Program-made: the position numbers and the translations under genes
The notes under the pieces: model-generated
The model's input: only the letters and a program-made list of their open reading frames with translations
Databases searched by the model: none
Told to the model about the DNA's origin: nothing
Origin: Candidatus Opimibacter skivensis
Lineage (GTDB): Bacteria; Bacteroidota; Bacteroidia; Chitinophagales; Saprospiraceae
Direction: 5' to 3'
Assembly (NCBI GenBank): GCA_016722045.1
Contig: JADKGY010000024.1
Span: 1 to 27,875, forward strand
DNA: 27,875 nucleotides
In this document: positions 1 through 8,583 of the stretch, piece after piece
Position numbering within the stretch: position 1 is the stretch's first letter
How the letters are laid out: each line of letters opens with the position of its first letter

Positions 1-137
1 TGTAACATAAATGCCTGAACAAAATCACTCTCCATTTCAAGAATCTTAGTCGAAAAGGTTGAAAGAATTTCGTTTGCCGGATGCGGTATCAAGGATTGAA
101 GCGGATTGTTTGGGAACAAAAATAATATAATGTGCAT
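1..137 (-). CDS. Possible partial CDS at left edge, unknown
   Basis: An open frame starts at the ATG at 135-137 on the minus strand and runs off the window without a stop, giving about 45 residues (MHIILFLFPN...ESDFVQAFML). The main support is a perfect Shine-Dalgarno-like AAGGAGGTGA five to six bases before the ATG, rare for this phylum and not seen at other genes here. The peptide has no recognisable domain. A second minus frame (VIISQGGENAHYIIFVPKQ...) also reads like protein across the same bases but ends in TAA inside the window, so the frame choice is open. With the indel errors seen elsewhere, either could be a fragment of a longer gene. Confidence 0.3.
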   Translation of the reverse strand, partial: MHIILFLFPNNPLQSLIPHPANEILSTFSTKILEMESDFVQAFML

Positions 138-286
138 TCTCACCTCCTTGAGATATTATGACCTATCGAACAATCACAAGTTTTTTGATGCAACAACTCG
201 ACCATTTAAAGACAGTTGATAATTAAAGACACCTCGGCCGATTGGACGTTGACTCTATTTCACCCCTTTCACTCATAAATAAGAAT

Positions 287-823
287 TCAATGTTTTCTTT
301 TTATCCTGATTATGGATTTCAACAAGTCGTCCATTCCTTCTTTCGAACATTCACTATTTGCAGTCAAATAATACTTAGGATTTGTGTCGTCCGACCTCAA
401 ATATAGATTTCCAACATAAGGCAATGCATCAATGAAATGCACTTCTCCATAATAAAACACGCCTATAATATCGCCCTGATCACATATCCCCATTCTTTCG
501 CTGATAGTATTACTCTCCGGAAGTTCAATTTTTTCAGGAAAAGGCATCGTCACATATTGATCCGGATCAATGTCTTTAATAACGTGATCGATGAATATTC
601 CTTTGGATAATGAAGCAGATGGTTCGCTCCTACTGAAAAAATAAGTCTCAGAATAATATGCTTCAGGAAAACAAAACTCATAGTTTATTCTCTCATAACA
701 GATCCAATGATCAGGAGTAACAAATTCATGACAAGGATTCACATTTTGCTTTGACACCTCGTTGTTACAATTGGATAGACTTAATCCCCAGAATAATAAT
801 AGACAGGATACGCATTGGATCAT
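287..823 (-). CDS. Small predicted lipoprotein, unknown function
   Basis: A 178-residue protein begins with a hydrophobic signal (MIQCVSCLLLFWGLSLSNC). It ends in a lipobox-like LSNC with Cys19, so it is probably lipid-anchored in the envelope. The mature part contains several Cys and many aromatic and acidic residues (PDHWICYERINYEFCFPEAY, GVFYYGEVHFIDALPYVGNL) and a lysine-rich end (RIKRKH). I do not recognise the family. The composition suggests a small secreted or periplasmic beta-rich domain. It stands alone: about 150 bases separate it from the possible edge gene and a hairpin cluster lies upstream. No SD precedes the ATG. Confidence 0.75.
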   Translation of the reverse strand: MIQCVSCLLLFWGLSLSNCNNEVSKQNVNPCHEFVTPDHWICYERINYEFCFPEAYYSETYFFSRSEPSASLSKGIFIDHVIKDIDPDQYVTMPFPEKIELPESNTISERMGICDQGDIIGVFYYGEVHFIDALPYVGNLYLRSDDTNPKYYLTANSECSKEGMDDLLKSIIRIKRKH

Positions 824-1083
824 CGCTTTAGAATTTAACGCCGAAGAGAATATAATTGTTTTTTAATCACAGGTTATCTCCAAGTCAAAATCTATTGCAG
901 CCGTTTAATGCATTTTTTTGTTGTCTCAGCAAATTTCTGATTTGCGTATCAAAGCTTTCATTTCGCAAATCAGAAATTTGCTGACGCCACAGCGTAGGCT
1001 CAGCCTACGCTGAACAATTCAAGGATGGAAAGATGCAAGCATGCTTGCATCTTTCAATTTTCAAGAGTCTCGCAATATTTTTC
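824..1083. repeat. Spacer with three consecutive hairpins
   Basis: Three perfect inverted repeats follow each other. 929-946 (GCAAATTTCTGATTTGCG) pairs with 964-981 around a 17-base loop. 991-1013 has 10-bp arms (CAGCGTAGGC / GCCTACGCTG). 1028-1055 is a 28-bp perfect palindrome centred on GCATGC. The spacer lies between two minus-strand genes, downstream of the hydrolase and upstream of the lipoprotein. None is followed by a convincing T-run. They may be REP-like dispersed elements or structured ends of the hydrolase transcript. Confidence 0.75.
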
Positions 1084-1937
1084 TTAATTAAACCTACCCA
1101 ATTCTTCAATCTTTCGATATGGCTTCAAAAAAACTCACCGATCACTCTATTAAATTCATCGTGATACACGATCGGTGTGGAATGGCCGGAATTTGGTAAA
1201 ATCCACAGGTATGACTTTGGAATGGACTGTGCGATCAACATCGTATGCTGCGGAAGGATGACATCATGATCACCGCCGATCACAAGGGTCGGACATTTTA
1301 TTTGTGCCAATTGTTTTGTGGTAATATTTGGTTCAAAAACACAAAGCTTTATTAATTTGATCTGATGTTTTAGTTCAGGTGTCTGAGGCTGCTTCATCAA
1401 TGATTGACAATATTCTGCAGTCGAACTTACAACCCACGGATCCACAGCGGTAGAATCCGGCCACAAATTCGCACCGGTGATCGCAAGTTTTTTTACTTTA
1501 TCCGGATGACGCATCGCCAGCAATAAACCTTCTATACCTCCATCACTCCAACCGATGACATAGGCTGAATCGATACTTAAGTAATCAAGCAATCCATTGA
1601 GATCATCCGCCATCATTTCATAACTGATGGAATCTGTCGGATCAGCTGACTTACCCTGATCACGGCTGTCCGCCACAATGACATGATAATGCTGCGCGAA
1701 ATAGGGGATCTGATACAGCATGTTGGAGATGTCACCACCATTACCATGAATCATCAATACGGGTTCACCTTTGCCATAGACTTCGTAGTACATCTTAAAT
1801 CCACGCATGCTGACATACTTTCCCACAAGATCGCTATGACCGATTTTAGATGTGTCTACACCGGACGTTTGTGCACAGACCGGCATCAGAAAAGAAATTA
1901 GGAATAGTAGCGTCAACAAAATTGAATGGCATTTCAT
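1084..1937 (-). CDS. Secreted alpha/beta hydrolase (frameshift near C-terminus)
   Basis: The protein has a signal peptide (about residues 1-22, ending PVCAQ) and a complete alpha/beta hydrolase fold, so it probably acts in the periplasm or outside. Visible landmarks are the oxyanion segment LMIHGNGGDI (61-70), the nucleophile elbow GWSDGG with Ser131, the acid region VIGGDHDVI (about 219-227) and the catalytic His252 in PNSGHSTP. The substrate cannot be told. As read, the protein stops at 1125 after VIGEFF. Adding one base to the seven-A run at 1127-1133 extends it by about 14 residues (LKPYRKIEELGRFN) to TAA at 1084-1086, an ending that I recall from related Bacteroidota hydrolases. A 7-bp repeat array begins 11 bases upstream of the ATG. 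Confidence 0.85.
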
Positions 1938-1948
1938 AAATCCGGTTT

Positions 1949-2039
1949 AACAAGTAACGATTAACGAATAACGAATAACGAATAACGAGTAACGAGTAAC
2001 GAGCAACGAGCAATAAGTAATAAGTCACAAGTCAGGAGT
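1949..2039. repeat. Heptanucleotide array (AACGAAT/AACGAGT type)
   Basis: Thirteen consecutive 7-bp units in exact phase drift gradually from AACAAGT and AACGAAT through AACGAGT and AACGAGC to AATAAGT, CACAAGT and CAGGAGT. On the plus strand, pointing away from the hydrolase start at 1937, nearly every unit carries TAA. Because 7 is not a multiple of 3, all three frames are closed. The array lies in the 5' leader or promoter region of the minus-strand hydrolase. Confidence 0.95.
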
Positions 2040-2154
2040 AAATTTAGAATATAAATACGAATAATGAATAAGGATTTAAATTTTTAGCACCATACATGGA
2101 AGTGAGATAACCAACATTTTAAATCTTAAGTGAATTGTTAAAACCTAAAGTATT

Positions 2155-2173
2155 GACAGGGCTTGCCCCTGTC
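2155..2173. repeat. Dispersed palindrome GACAGGG-cttgc-CCCTGTC
   Basis: A short perfect hairpin with 7-bp arms and the loop CTTGC. A near-identical copy (GGCAGGG-CTTGC-CCCTGCC) lies at 7998-8016. A half copy in reverse orientation (GGGGCAAGCCCTGCC) is at 20432-20446. All three are intergenic. Confidence 0.8.
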
Positions 2174-2216
2174 TGCGTAAAACAAGTAAGTGAATTGTTA
2201 ATAGTGAATGGGAGGG

Positions 2217-2779
2217 AAATATCTGTAGGACAAAAGAAATTTACATTTTTGAGCTCCAGAGAGCGGAATATTTGCAAGCGAAGTCAATCCGCATTTCCGG
2301 CTCCACCTTTATAGCTCCATCGGGGCGACAATCTGGGACAAAAGAAATTTACATTTTGAGTTCCAGGAAGCAGAAAATTTGCAAGCAAGTCACCCGGCCC
2401 TCCATCTGCATGGCCTTTTTGAGCTCCAAGAGGAGCGGAATATTTTCAAGCAGTCAATCCGTATTTCCGGCTCCCTTTATAGCTCCATCAGGAGCGACAT
2501 TAGGCTAAATGAAATTTACATTTTTTGAGCTCCAGAGGAGCGGAATATTTGCAAGCGAAGTCAATCCGCATTTCCGGCTCCACCTTTATAGCTCCATCGG
2601 AGCGACATATCTGTAGGACAAAAGAAATTTACATTTTTTGAGCTCCAGAGAAGCAGAAAATTTGCAAGCGAAGTCAATCTGCATTTCCGGCTCCACCTTT
2701 ATAGCTCCATCGGAGCGACATATCTGTAGGCTAAATGAAATACAAATTTTTGAGCTCCATCGGAGCGACATATTTGTGT
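2217..2779. repeat. Tandem ~113-bp repeat with GCTCC/GGAGC hairpins
   Basis: About four and a half copies of a roughly 113-bp unit occupy the spacer between the two hydrolases. Each unit holds GAGCTCCAGAGGAGCGGAAT, a middle segment with GCAAGCGAAGTCAATCCGCA, then ATAGCTCCATCGGAGCGACA and a link like GGACAAAAGAAATTTACATT. The copies beginning near 2527, 2640 and 2752 are 112-113 bp apart. The earlier copies (near 2250, 2357 and 2436) are more degenerate. GCTCC-AGA-GGAGC and GCTCC-ATC-GGAGC form small hairpins. Open frames across the array are by-products of its periodicity. Related single copies lie at 22605-22690. Confidence 0.9.
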
Positions 2780-2847
2780 ACGGGATCAATGTGCATTCCT
2801 AGTATTAAGCTAAAGGAATCCGATAGTGCTAAATATCCCCTTGAATA

Positions 2848-3753
2848 TTAATAATTCATGAAAGAATTTATTTCCTTAAAATAAACTTCTTCATTGTCAA
2901 GCCATCCATAATGTCCGCAATGATCCATGAGGACAAATCTTGGAATTCTTCAAAACCTTATGTGCTCGTTCGCCAGTGTCTGCATCGATGATATCCTGCT
3001 TTCCCTGGATAATCAAGACGGGCCTGTCAAATGACTTTAATTTTTCTGTGCAATCATAATTTATCCGTTGCAGATCTGTCCAGATCAATCCATTGATCTC
3101 TGCATTTCCTTGTGTCAGCCGATTAGCCAAAACAGGAATATATTTTCTATCCTGAAGATATGCCGGCGCCAAAGCCCTTCCCCTGCCAAGACGCGCAGCA
3201 AATGTGGTATCTCCTGTATTTAATTTATCATTCCAGTATTTTAACGAATCTTTTTTTCTTCACTACTCAATTTAGAAGAGATCGCATCATTGACATACGA
3301 TAACAACCCCAGATCAATCCCTCCTGATGAGGATAAAATCATCTTGTCGATGTGCTCCGGATATTTGGTAGCATAATACGAAGCGAGCATTCCACCAAAC
3401 GAATGTCCGAGAATGGACCAACTGTCCAATTTAAAAAACTTACGCAGGCTCTCCACATCTTCTATCATCAGATCCATCGTTATGGTCGTTGAATCTAATA
3501 TTGGCAATATAGATTTACCCGTTCCACGTTGATCATAAATGATCGTCTTATAGTGCTCAGAAAGTTTACGCGCGAGATTTTCGAAGCCATTACTATTCAT
3601 TCCCGGTCCTCCATTGATGATCAATAATGGCTGTCCTGATCCAAACGTCCTGTAGTAGATGGGTGCAGCATCAACACTTTTTATGATTCCTTCAGTCTGT
3701 GCGGTACAAACAGAAACTACAAACAGGCAAATGATAAATGTGAATATTTTCAT
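2848..3753 (-). CDS. Secreted S33-type peptidase/alpha-beta hydrolase (two frameshifts)
   Basis: A proline-iminopeptidase-like alpha/beta hydrolase with a signal peptide (MKIFTFIICLFVVSVCTAQ). I prefer the ATG at 3751-3753 over an upstream one at 3810 because it gives a clean signal. Landmarks from that start are NGGPG (47-51, the oxyanion loop of family S33), YDQRGTGKS, and the nucleophile Ser118 in GHSFGG. After one base is added to the seven-A run at 3253-3259, the frame continues through KDSLKYWNDKLNTGD to the acid region VLIIQGKQDIIDADTGERAH. A second single-base shift near 2936-2946 is needed to reach the catalytic His segment MDHCGHYGWLDNEEVYF and the stop at 2848. The substrate is unknown; it could be an aminopeptidase or an esterase. 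Confidence 0.8.
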
Positions 3754-3894
3754 AACTGTGATGACTATATTTTTTGCGTAATTAGATTCATTCAAAAAAT
3801 AATAGTACAACGTATATAGGTATGATCAGCGATAAGATCGCCTAAGACCTTAAAAGAATATACAGAAAGCCATTTCAGACATGATAGAATGGCC

Positions 3895-4275
3895 TTATTC
3901 TTCTTCACTACTCCATTGATCGGGATCATCGACAGGATTAGGCAATCGCCCTTCCAGCCATTTTGCAAGCGTTTCAGGAGTAAAGTCTTTATCCCTGGTC
4001 TCAATCACCCATGATAAGAATTCATCAGGGCCCCCATTCAGATACGGCGGTGGTGATACAGGATAAAAAACAGCCGGTAATCTTTCTGTCAATGACAAAT
4101 TGTTGATGACACTTCCAAGCTCTTGCACAACCTGCCATGCTAAATCATGACGAATGTCAATATGAAATTTGACAGACCACATTCCATCCGCATCAGTGTC
4201 CGAATGAACCGATCCTTCAATAGCCGGGATCTTCGAAAGGAAATCTGTCAACGTATTTATTTTATTCGAAGCCAT
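3895..4275 (-). CDS. Conserved small cytosolic protein, unknown
   Basis: A 126-residue protein without signal peptide or membrane segment. It has an N-terminal helix (TLTDFLSKIPAIEGSVHSD), a beta-rich middle (GMWSVKFHIDIRHDLAWQVV) and a proline-rich stretch, AVFYPVSPPPYLNGGPDEFL, followed by an acidic tail (DDPDQWSSEEE). The FYPVSPPPYLNGGP stretch looks conserved, but I cannot attach a named family. The gene is unbroken, starts with ATG at 4273-4275 and has about 140 bases on each side, so it is probably transcribed alone. Confidence 0.7.
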   Translation of the reverse strand: MASNKINTLTDFLSKIPAIEGSVHSDTDADGMWSVKFHIDIRHDLAWQVVQELGSVINNLSLTERLPAVFYPVSPPPYLNGGPDEFLSWVIETRDKDFTPETLAKWLEGRLPNPVDDPDQWSSEEE

Positions 4276-4351
4276 ATTTGATTAAATCGCTATCCGACCA
4301 TAAGAATGCACAATATTCAAAATAATAAAGACAATCCATGTTAAATAAAAT

Positions 4352-4393
4352 AAAAAAACCTGTACGTCTAGGTTGGCCCCTAACAGTACAGGT
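4352..4393 (-). terminator. Rho-independent terminator after the DUF4142 gene
   Basis: Read on the minus strand, ACCTGTAC pairs with GTACAGGT (4386-4393 with 4358-4365). An inner stem, TAGG/CCTA, closes the loop, and TTTTTTTA follows directly. It lies 24 bases after the stop of the DUF4142 lipoprotein gene. Confidence 0.8.
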
Positions 4394-4416
4394 AATTGAT
4401 ATTGATATGTTTAGGA

Positions 4417-4998
4417 TTATTTTAGTCGTTGCTGTGCGGCCATGGCCTGATCAAGATGAGTATGTAACCCGGGCAACATCGATTGTGCCCAGCTCTTAAT
4501 TTCCACATCAGTGCAGCTGGAAGAAGCCTTTTCATACAGATCGATGGCATCAGTATGCCCGTTGACCACTAAAGCGGTATAGGCTTTGTCAAAATCGATA
4601 CCTGTTTTTTCATTCAGCTTATTGTAAGCTTGTTTAGAATCCTCAGTTGGCACAGTAGGAATATTAATATATTTTCTATTCGCCATCGCTGTAAGATCAG
4701 TCATAGCTTTACTGTGATCATTTTCCATCATTTTTCCCAATGCTTTGACATCATTCGTCATGCCGCGTTGCTGTGCAAGCTGCCCCATCCTGATGTCCTG
4801 ATCATTCATTTCAGCTGCCTTTACCATGAACAATGCATCTTTTTCATCTTTTGGATTGTCCATCTTTGCATTATTTATATCCTCGGCCAATTTCTCAGCA
4901 TCAACAGGCTTGGTGCTGTTTTGACAGGAAATAACAGTGATTAGTAACCCGCAAATGATAAGGAATACGGTGGTTTTGATATGTCTCAAGGTCGTCAT
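4417..4998 (-). CDS. DUF4142 family lipoprotein
   Basis: A 193-residue protein. The N-terminus is a lipoprotein signal (TVFLIICGLLITVISC) with lipobox VISC at Cys25. The rest matches the four-helix DUF4142 pattern: an early helix (DALFMVKAAEMNDQDIRMGQ), then LAQQRGMTNDVKALGKMMENDHSKAMTDL with the family's conserved DH, and a C-terminal KAYTALVVNGHTDAIDLYEK plus IKSWAQSMLPGLHTHLDQA. DUF4142 proteins are ferritin-like helical bundles of unknown role, common in soil and plant-associated bacteria. It is intact, has its own terminator, and has a long repeat-rich spacer upstream, so it is probably a single-gene transcript. Confidence 0.9.
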   Translation of the reverse strand: MTTLRHIKTTVFLIICGLLITVISCQNSTKPVDAEKLAEDINNAKMDNPKDEKDALFMVKAAEMNDQDIRMGQLAQQRGMTNDVKALGKMMENDHSKAMTDLTAMANRKYINIPTVPTEDSKQAYNKLNEKTGIDFDKAYTALVVNGHTDAIDLYEKASSSCTDVEIKSWAQSMLPGLHTHLDQAMAAQQRLK

Positions 4999-5097
4999 GA
5001 TTTAAATTGTTTGTTGAATGATGGCTCAAAGATGGTCGTATAATCATCCGAATACCTTACAGAAATCTGCAATAATGTTATATAATTCCTAGAAAAT

Positions 5098-5253
5098 AGT
5101 GTGCTGTGAGATGTGAGATGTGTGCTTCGACCTGCTCTTCTCATCCCTGTGCTACAGCTCAGCAACCGATGTGAGATGTGAGATATAAGATGTGGGATGC
5201 GGATATGAGATGTGAGGCGTGAGGCGTGAGGCGTGAGGCGTGAGGCGTGTGCG
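5098..5253. repeat. Heptanucleotide arrays (GTGAGAT and GTGAGGC)
   Basis: Two blocks with 7-bp phase: GTGAGAT units at 5105-5123, then from about 5170 GTGAGAT, ATAAGAT, GTGGGAT and ATGAGAT passing into five GTGAGGC units ending near 5253. TGA occurs in most units on the plus strand, which points away from the DUF4142 start at 4998. The blocks are split by a dispersed element at 5120-5168. The rest of the 4999-5525 spacer holds that element, a GGACGCGG element and the array that touches the next gene. Confidence 0.85.
5120..5168 (-). repeat. Dispersed element, copy 1 (GGTTGCTGAGCTGTAGCAC)
   Basis: On the minus strand this reads GGTTGCTGAGCTGTAGCAC followed by a stretch ending in GGTCGAAG. A diverged copy lies at 12059-12105 on the plus strand (GGTTGCTAAGCTGTAGCAC ... 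AAGTCGAAG). The two differ by one base in the first 19 and are clearly related over about 48 bp. No coding potential was seen. Confidence 0.7.
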
Positions 5254-5407
5254 CAGGGCCCAACCGCAGTTCAGCAACCAGCGCAAGGTGTGAGGTTTTC
5301 TAAGTGACTGCTTAAGTGATCTTAAGTTTCTAAGTGGTAAACCTGTTTAGAGCTTCAGAATTAATATGCTTTGTTTAAATTCAAAAATAGTATCGGGTTC
5401 AGTAAAA

Positions 5408-5458
5408 GAGGACGCGGATTTAATGAGAAAAATTAAGACTTAGTAAGATTTGATTTCC
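5408..5458 (+). repeat. GGACGCGG dispersed element, copy 1
   Basis: GAGGACGCGGATTTAATGAG is followed by AAAATTAAGACTTAGTAAGA and TTTGATT. The same arrangement recurs at 8094-8147 and 12047-12138, always in mid-spacer between two tandem-repeat arrays. It is noncoding and its function is unknown. Confidence 0.8.
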
Positions 5459-5469
5459 GTTATTTTATT

Positions 5470-5532
5470 TCGTTACTCGTTATTCGTTACTCATTACTCG
5501 TCACTCGTTACTCGTTACTCGTTACTCATTTT
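5470..5532. repeat. Heptanucleotide array (TCGTTAC) abutting a stop codon
   Basis: Nine 7-bp units (TCGTTAC, TCGTTAT, TCATTAC, TCGTCAC variants). The last unit, TCATTTT, contains the stop codon of the DUF2339 gene (TGA at 5526-5528 on the minus strand). On the minus strand, reading out of that gene, the array is GTAACGA repeated, with TAA in nearly every unit and so in all three frames. Confidence 0.95.
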
Positions 5533-7900
5533 ATCTTGTGTGTATATTTATTGTACAGGAATGATATGATCAGCAACAAAATACCCAGGACTACAAAAAC
5601 GATTGTCTTTGATATCGTGCTCAATTCAAGAATATCATAGAAGAATAACTTGAGCAATGTGGCTGCAAATAATAAAATCGCCGCTATACGAAGATGTTTT
5701 TTGTCTTTCCATATACCGAGTATGACAAGGATCAGTGAGCATAAGCCCCAGAGAATACTCAGCACAAGTTTGTAAGACTGCGTAGATTTCATGATGTCCA
5801 TCCAGGACAGCAATTCACTGGTGGCGATCCAGATGATGGCCATAGAGAGAATCAATTCGTAAAAGATTTTCAGTTTAGTATAGGACGGGCTCTCCGAGAA
5901 AGTGGTAATAAACCGATGAAGACTGAAGAGGAACAAACCTGCAAACACTAGAGTAATATACCTGATCACAATATTGAAGGACGAATGTTGATAATATTCA
6001 GAAAGTGTCTGATCCAAATAGTTCTCACGAAGTTCGCTGAGAATATATAAGCTGAGTGTCAGAAATGAAAACAAAACGATGATCCCCAGGCTCAGTAATA
6101 TCCAACGTACAGTGATATTGCTGAACATCTTTCGTTTCAGGTAAAATAAAACAGAGAAAAAGAGCAATGAATAATTGATAATCCAGGTAATTCTGAAATT
6201 GTTGAGATCGTCATTCCAGATATTGTGACTGTAATCATCTCCGGGACTGGTGATCTCTTTCAAAGAAGCGGAATACATCTGTTGGAAATAAAAAGAGATT
6301 TCCATTCTTATGGAAAAGTACAGGACGACGAGCAGTAGGGTTGGAAGAATGAAATCAAGCATCTTTCCCAACTGCTTTGATGGATAGATCTCCGTTTTAT
6401 ATTTTTCATCACTATTGATCTGTGTAATAAAAGAAAAATGCGCCAATAAATAATACAGAGGTCAGGAAATTGATATTGATAAAAGGTGTCACCGTCGTGG
6501 TGATGATATTCGATTGATATACATCATAGAGGGACGTCCAATCTGAAAGCAAACTTAAAAATGCAAGGGCCATCAACGGAAATGAAAGCCGTTCATACAT
6601 GGGCACATCATTTGTCCTTCCGATCCAGAATAACAATGCGGCTTCTCCTGTCCATAGAAGTGTCACCCAATTGCCATCAAGCTGCACGGGTATGGCGATC
6701 GTAATAAATATCAGAAACAATCCAGCCACCAGAAAAAACAGGTTTCTGTCTGCAAGTTTTGCCTGTAGATGAGCACAGCCACAATGAAATGGATCACAGC
6801 AGTGCACAGTGTAAATAATCCCAGGAGTCGACTATTGTCTTGAGAATCATTCAACATGTAATATCCTATTCCATAAAAAATAAATGAATTCCCCAGTAGG
6901 ACCACAATATCCCCGAATTCAAATTTTTCCTTTTTGATCAGCTTATAGGCCAGGAATATGAAATAGAAGGTAAAAAAGAAGATGGCCAGAAATATGAATG
7001 CTAATGAAAAATGTAAGGAAGGTTCATAGTCTGTGAAAACCCAACCTGTGAAAATAATCCATGTCAGGATGAATGAGGAGTAATAAAGTATTTTCCAATA
7101 TTTCTTTATGGCTATAAACAGGATGCCGATATTGATGATCGCCATGTATGAAAAAAGAACCTCGGCATTTCCGGATCCTTCACTAAGTAAAATGGTACAG
7201 CATACGCACCTACTAACCCGATGATCGCGATCACCTGGCTGTTATATTTTATCGCCGTCACTACTGTGAATACCGTAAACACTACCATCACTACAAACGC
7301 CGCCACCATAGGCATCAAACCATAAAAACTATAGGCTGCATAGGTGATAAAATACATGATCGCTATCGCACCACTTTCGAGTACAGCACTGAAGTTTTCA
7401 TAATTTTTTCTGAGTTTCATCCCGGTGCCCATCAATCCCAGACCCATCATGTAGCCCAGAATAATCCGTGTGAGCGGACTGATCAGATCGTGATCGATCG
7501 AATATTTAGCACCTATCGCCACACCAATGACTGTGATGGCAATCCCTATCTTATTAATAAGATTTTCACCGATGAATTTTTCGAGATCTGATTTTTTGTC
7601 AGGCGATGTATTGGTTTGAGAGCTGGGAATTAATTGTTCTTCAACGATAGGTTTCACCTCATTGGAAAAAGGAATTGGTGGCGGGACATTTATTTTCCTT
7701 TGTTCGGAAATCGGAGTCACATAAGTTTCTTCGATGGCGGGCTGAGTCGTTTCTTCTTTTGTGATACGCTCGTCGGCTGTCTTCAGCCTGATGATTTGTG
7801 TCCGAAGTTCATGGATCTCCCTGGAAAAATCATCCTGTCTTTTTAATAATACATCAAGCTTTTCAAGGAGCTCATTGATGTGGGGAGTATTTTCGGACAT
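5526..7900 (-). CDS. DUF2339 polytopic membrane protein (three frameshifts)
   Basis: A large integral membrane protein of about 790 residues once three single-base shifts are repaired. The start MSENTPHINELLEKLDVLLK (ATG at 7898-7900) leads into a coiled-coil head (DDFSREIHELRTQIIRLKTA) and a proline-rich linker. The DUF2339 signature then follows: LEKFIGENLINKIGIAITVI, then SIDHDLISPLTRIILGYMMG, then SGAIAIMYFITYAAYSFYGL. After that come some fifteen or more hydrophobic helices to the stop at 5526. The breaks are at 7151-7156 (six A), 6757-6760 (four T) and around 6415-6440. The first two join perfectly when one base is added; the third needs one base removed. The role of DUF2339 proteins is not established. 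An ATG eleven codons upstream (7933) is the alternative start. Confidence 0.88.
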
Positions 7901-7956
7901 AGGGAGCAGGTTTTCGTTGGTCGTTGTGATCAAAGTTAACGAAAGACAGCGTATTA

Positions 7957-7991
7957 GTCAGTAGTGAATAGTCAATAGTGAATAATGCGTA
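7957..7991. repeat. Short heptanucleotide array (TGAATAG/TCAATAG)
   Basis: About five 7-bp units (TCAGTAG, TGAATAG, TCAATAG, TGAATAA, TGCGTAA) upstream of the DUF2339 gene. TGA, TAG or TAA lies in almost every unit on the outward plus strand. The palindrome GGCAGGG-CTTGC-CCCTGCC follows at 7998-8016, then CATGAA-ATTCAC-TTCATG at 8041-8058. Confidence 0.8.
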
Positions 7992-8093
7992 AGCAGTGGC
8001 AGGGCTTGCCCCTGCCTATGATAAACACTAATATGTAAACCATGAAATTCACTTCATGATTTCCGATAATCGAAAAATTCGAAATGGCTCAAA

Positions 8094-8147
8094 AAGGAGG
8101 ACGCGGATCTGTTATGAAAAATTAAGATTTATTAAGATTTGATTCTC
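8094..8147 (+). repeat. GGACGCGG dispersed element, copy 2
   Basis: TGGCTCAAAAAGGAGGACGC, GGATCTGTTATGAAAAATTA and AGATTTATTAAGATTTGATT line up with the copies at 5408-5458 and 12038-12138, sharing the GGACGCGGA core and the ATTAAGATTTATTAAGATTTG tail (first 20 bases conserved). Confidence 0.8.
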
Positions 8148-8179
8148 GTTGTTCATTAATTTCTCTTTATTTATTCTTT

Positions 8180-8214
8180 TGCTTATTGCTTATTGCCTAT
8201 TGCCCGTTGCCTAT
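8180..8214. repeat. Heptanucleotide array (TGCTTAT/TGCCTAT) abutting a stop codon
   Basis: Five 7-bp units end two bases before the TAG stop of the acidic-protein gene (8217-8219 on the minus strand). Outward, on the minus strand, it reads ATAGGCA/ATAAGCA/ATAAGCA with TAA or TAG in most units. Confidence 0.85.
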
Positions 8215-8216
8215 GC

Positions 8217-8583
8217 CTAAAACTCATCATCACCCTGATCTTCTTCAAGATCATTGTGATTGTCTCCGCCGATGCTGTAAAAATTGTTTTCTTCATCCTC
8301 ATTGCCGATGTCTTCCTGGTCATCATCCAATTCCGGATCCGGGTATATCAAGATCGTCTCTGATGACATCACGGCTAAAATCCAATTCTTCCACTTCATC
8401 GTCATCGATCAGATCAGGATCTTCCTTTATCTTATCCATGGCATCAGGATCGATTTCCTTTTCTTCATGAGCTCTCTTATAGATATCATCCTTATCCGGA
8501 TAGAGAGGATATCCTATCGGTTCATTTTTTTCATTTTTGGCTGCATCGTTTGAAGAAGGCTTCGATGTTTCTTTCCGTTTCAT
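8217..8583 (-). CDS. Small acidic conserved protein, unknown (one frameshift)
   Basis: A protein of about 120 residues, very rich in Asp and Glu (DPDLIDDDEVEELDFSRDVI, IGNEDEENNFYSIGGDNHND, LEEDQGDDEF), with a basic, lysine-rich N-terminus (MKRKETSKPSSNDAAKNEKN). It appears in two pieces. Removing one G from GGG at 8341-8343 joins DLDIP to DPELDDDQEDIGNEDEENN. From memory, similar acidic proteins with an EDEENN-YSLGGDNH tail are widespread in Bacteroidota without known function. It has no signal or membrane segment and is probably disordered. It is flanked by an array at its stop codon and a long empty spacer upstream. Confidence 0.8.

Noticed and set aside
2272..2789. Open frames of 60-80 codons on both strands in the 113-bp array
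   Set aside because: They follow the repeat unit and have low-complexity recurring peptides (RYVAPMEL-like). They are products of the periodic DNA, not genes.
5526..7933. Three separate membrane-protein genes
   Set aside because: The pieces are consecutive parts of one DUF2339 protein and join at single-base shifts. Their apparent starts lie inside conserved helices.
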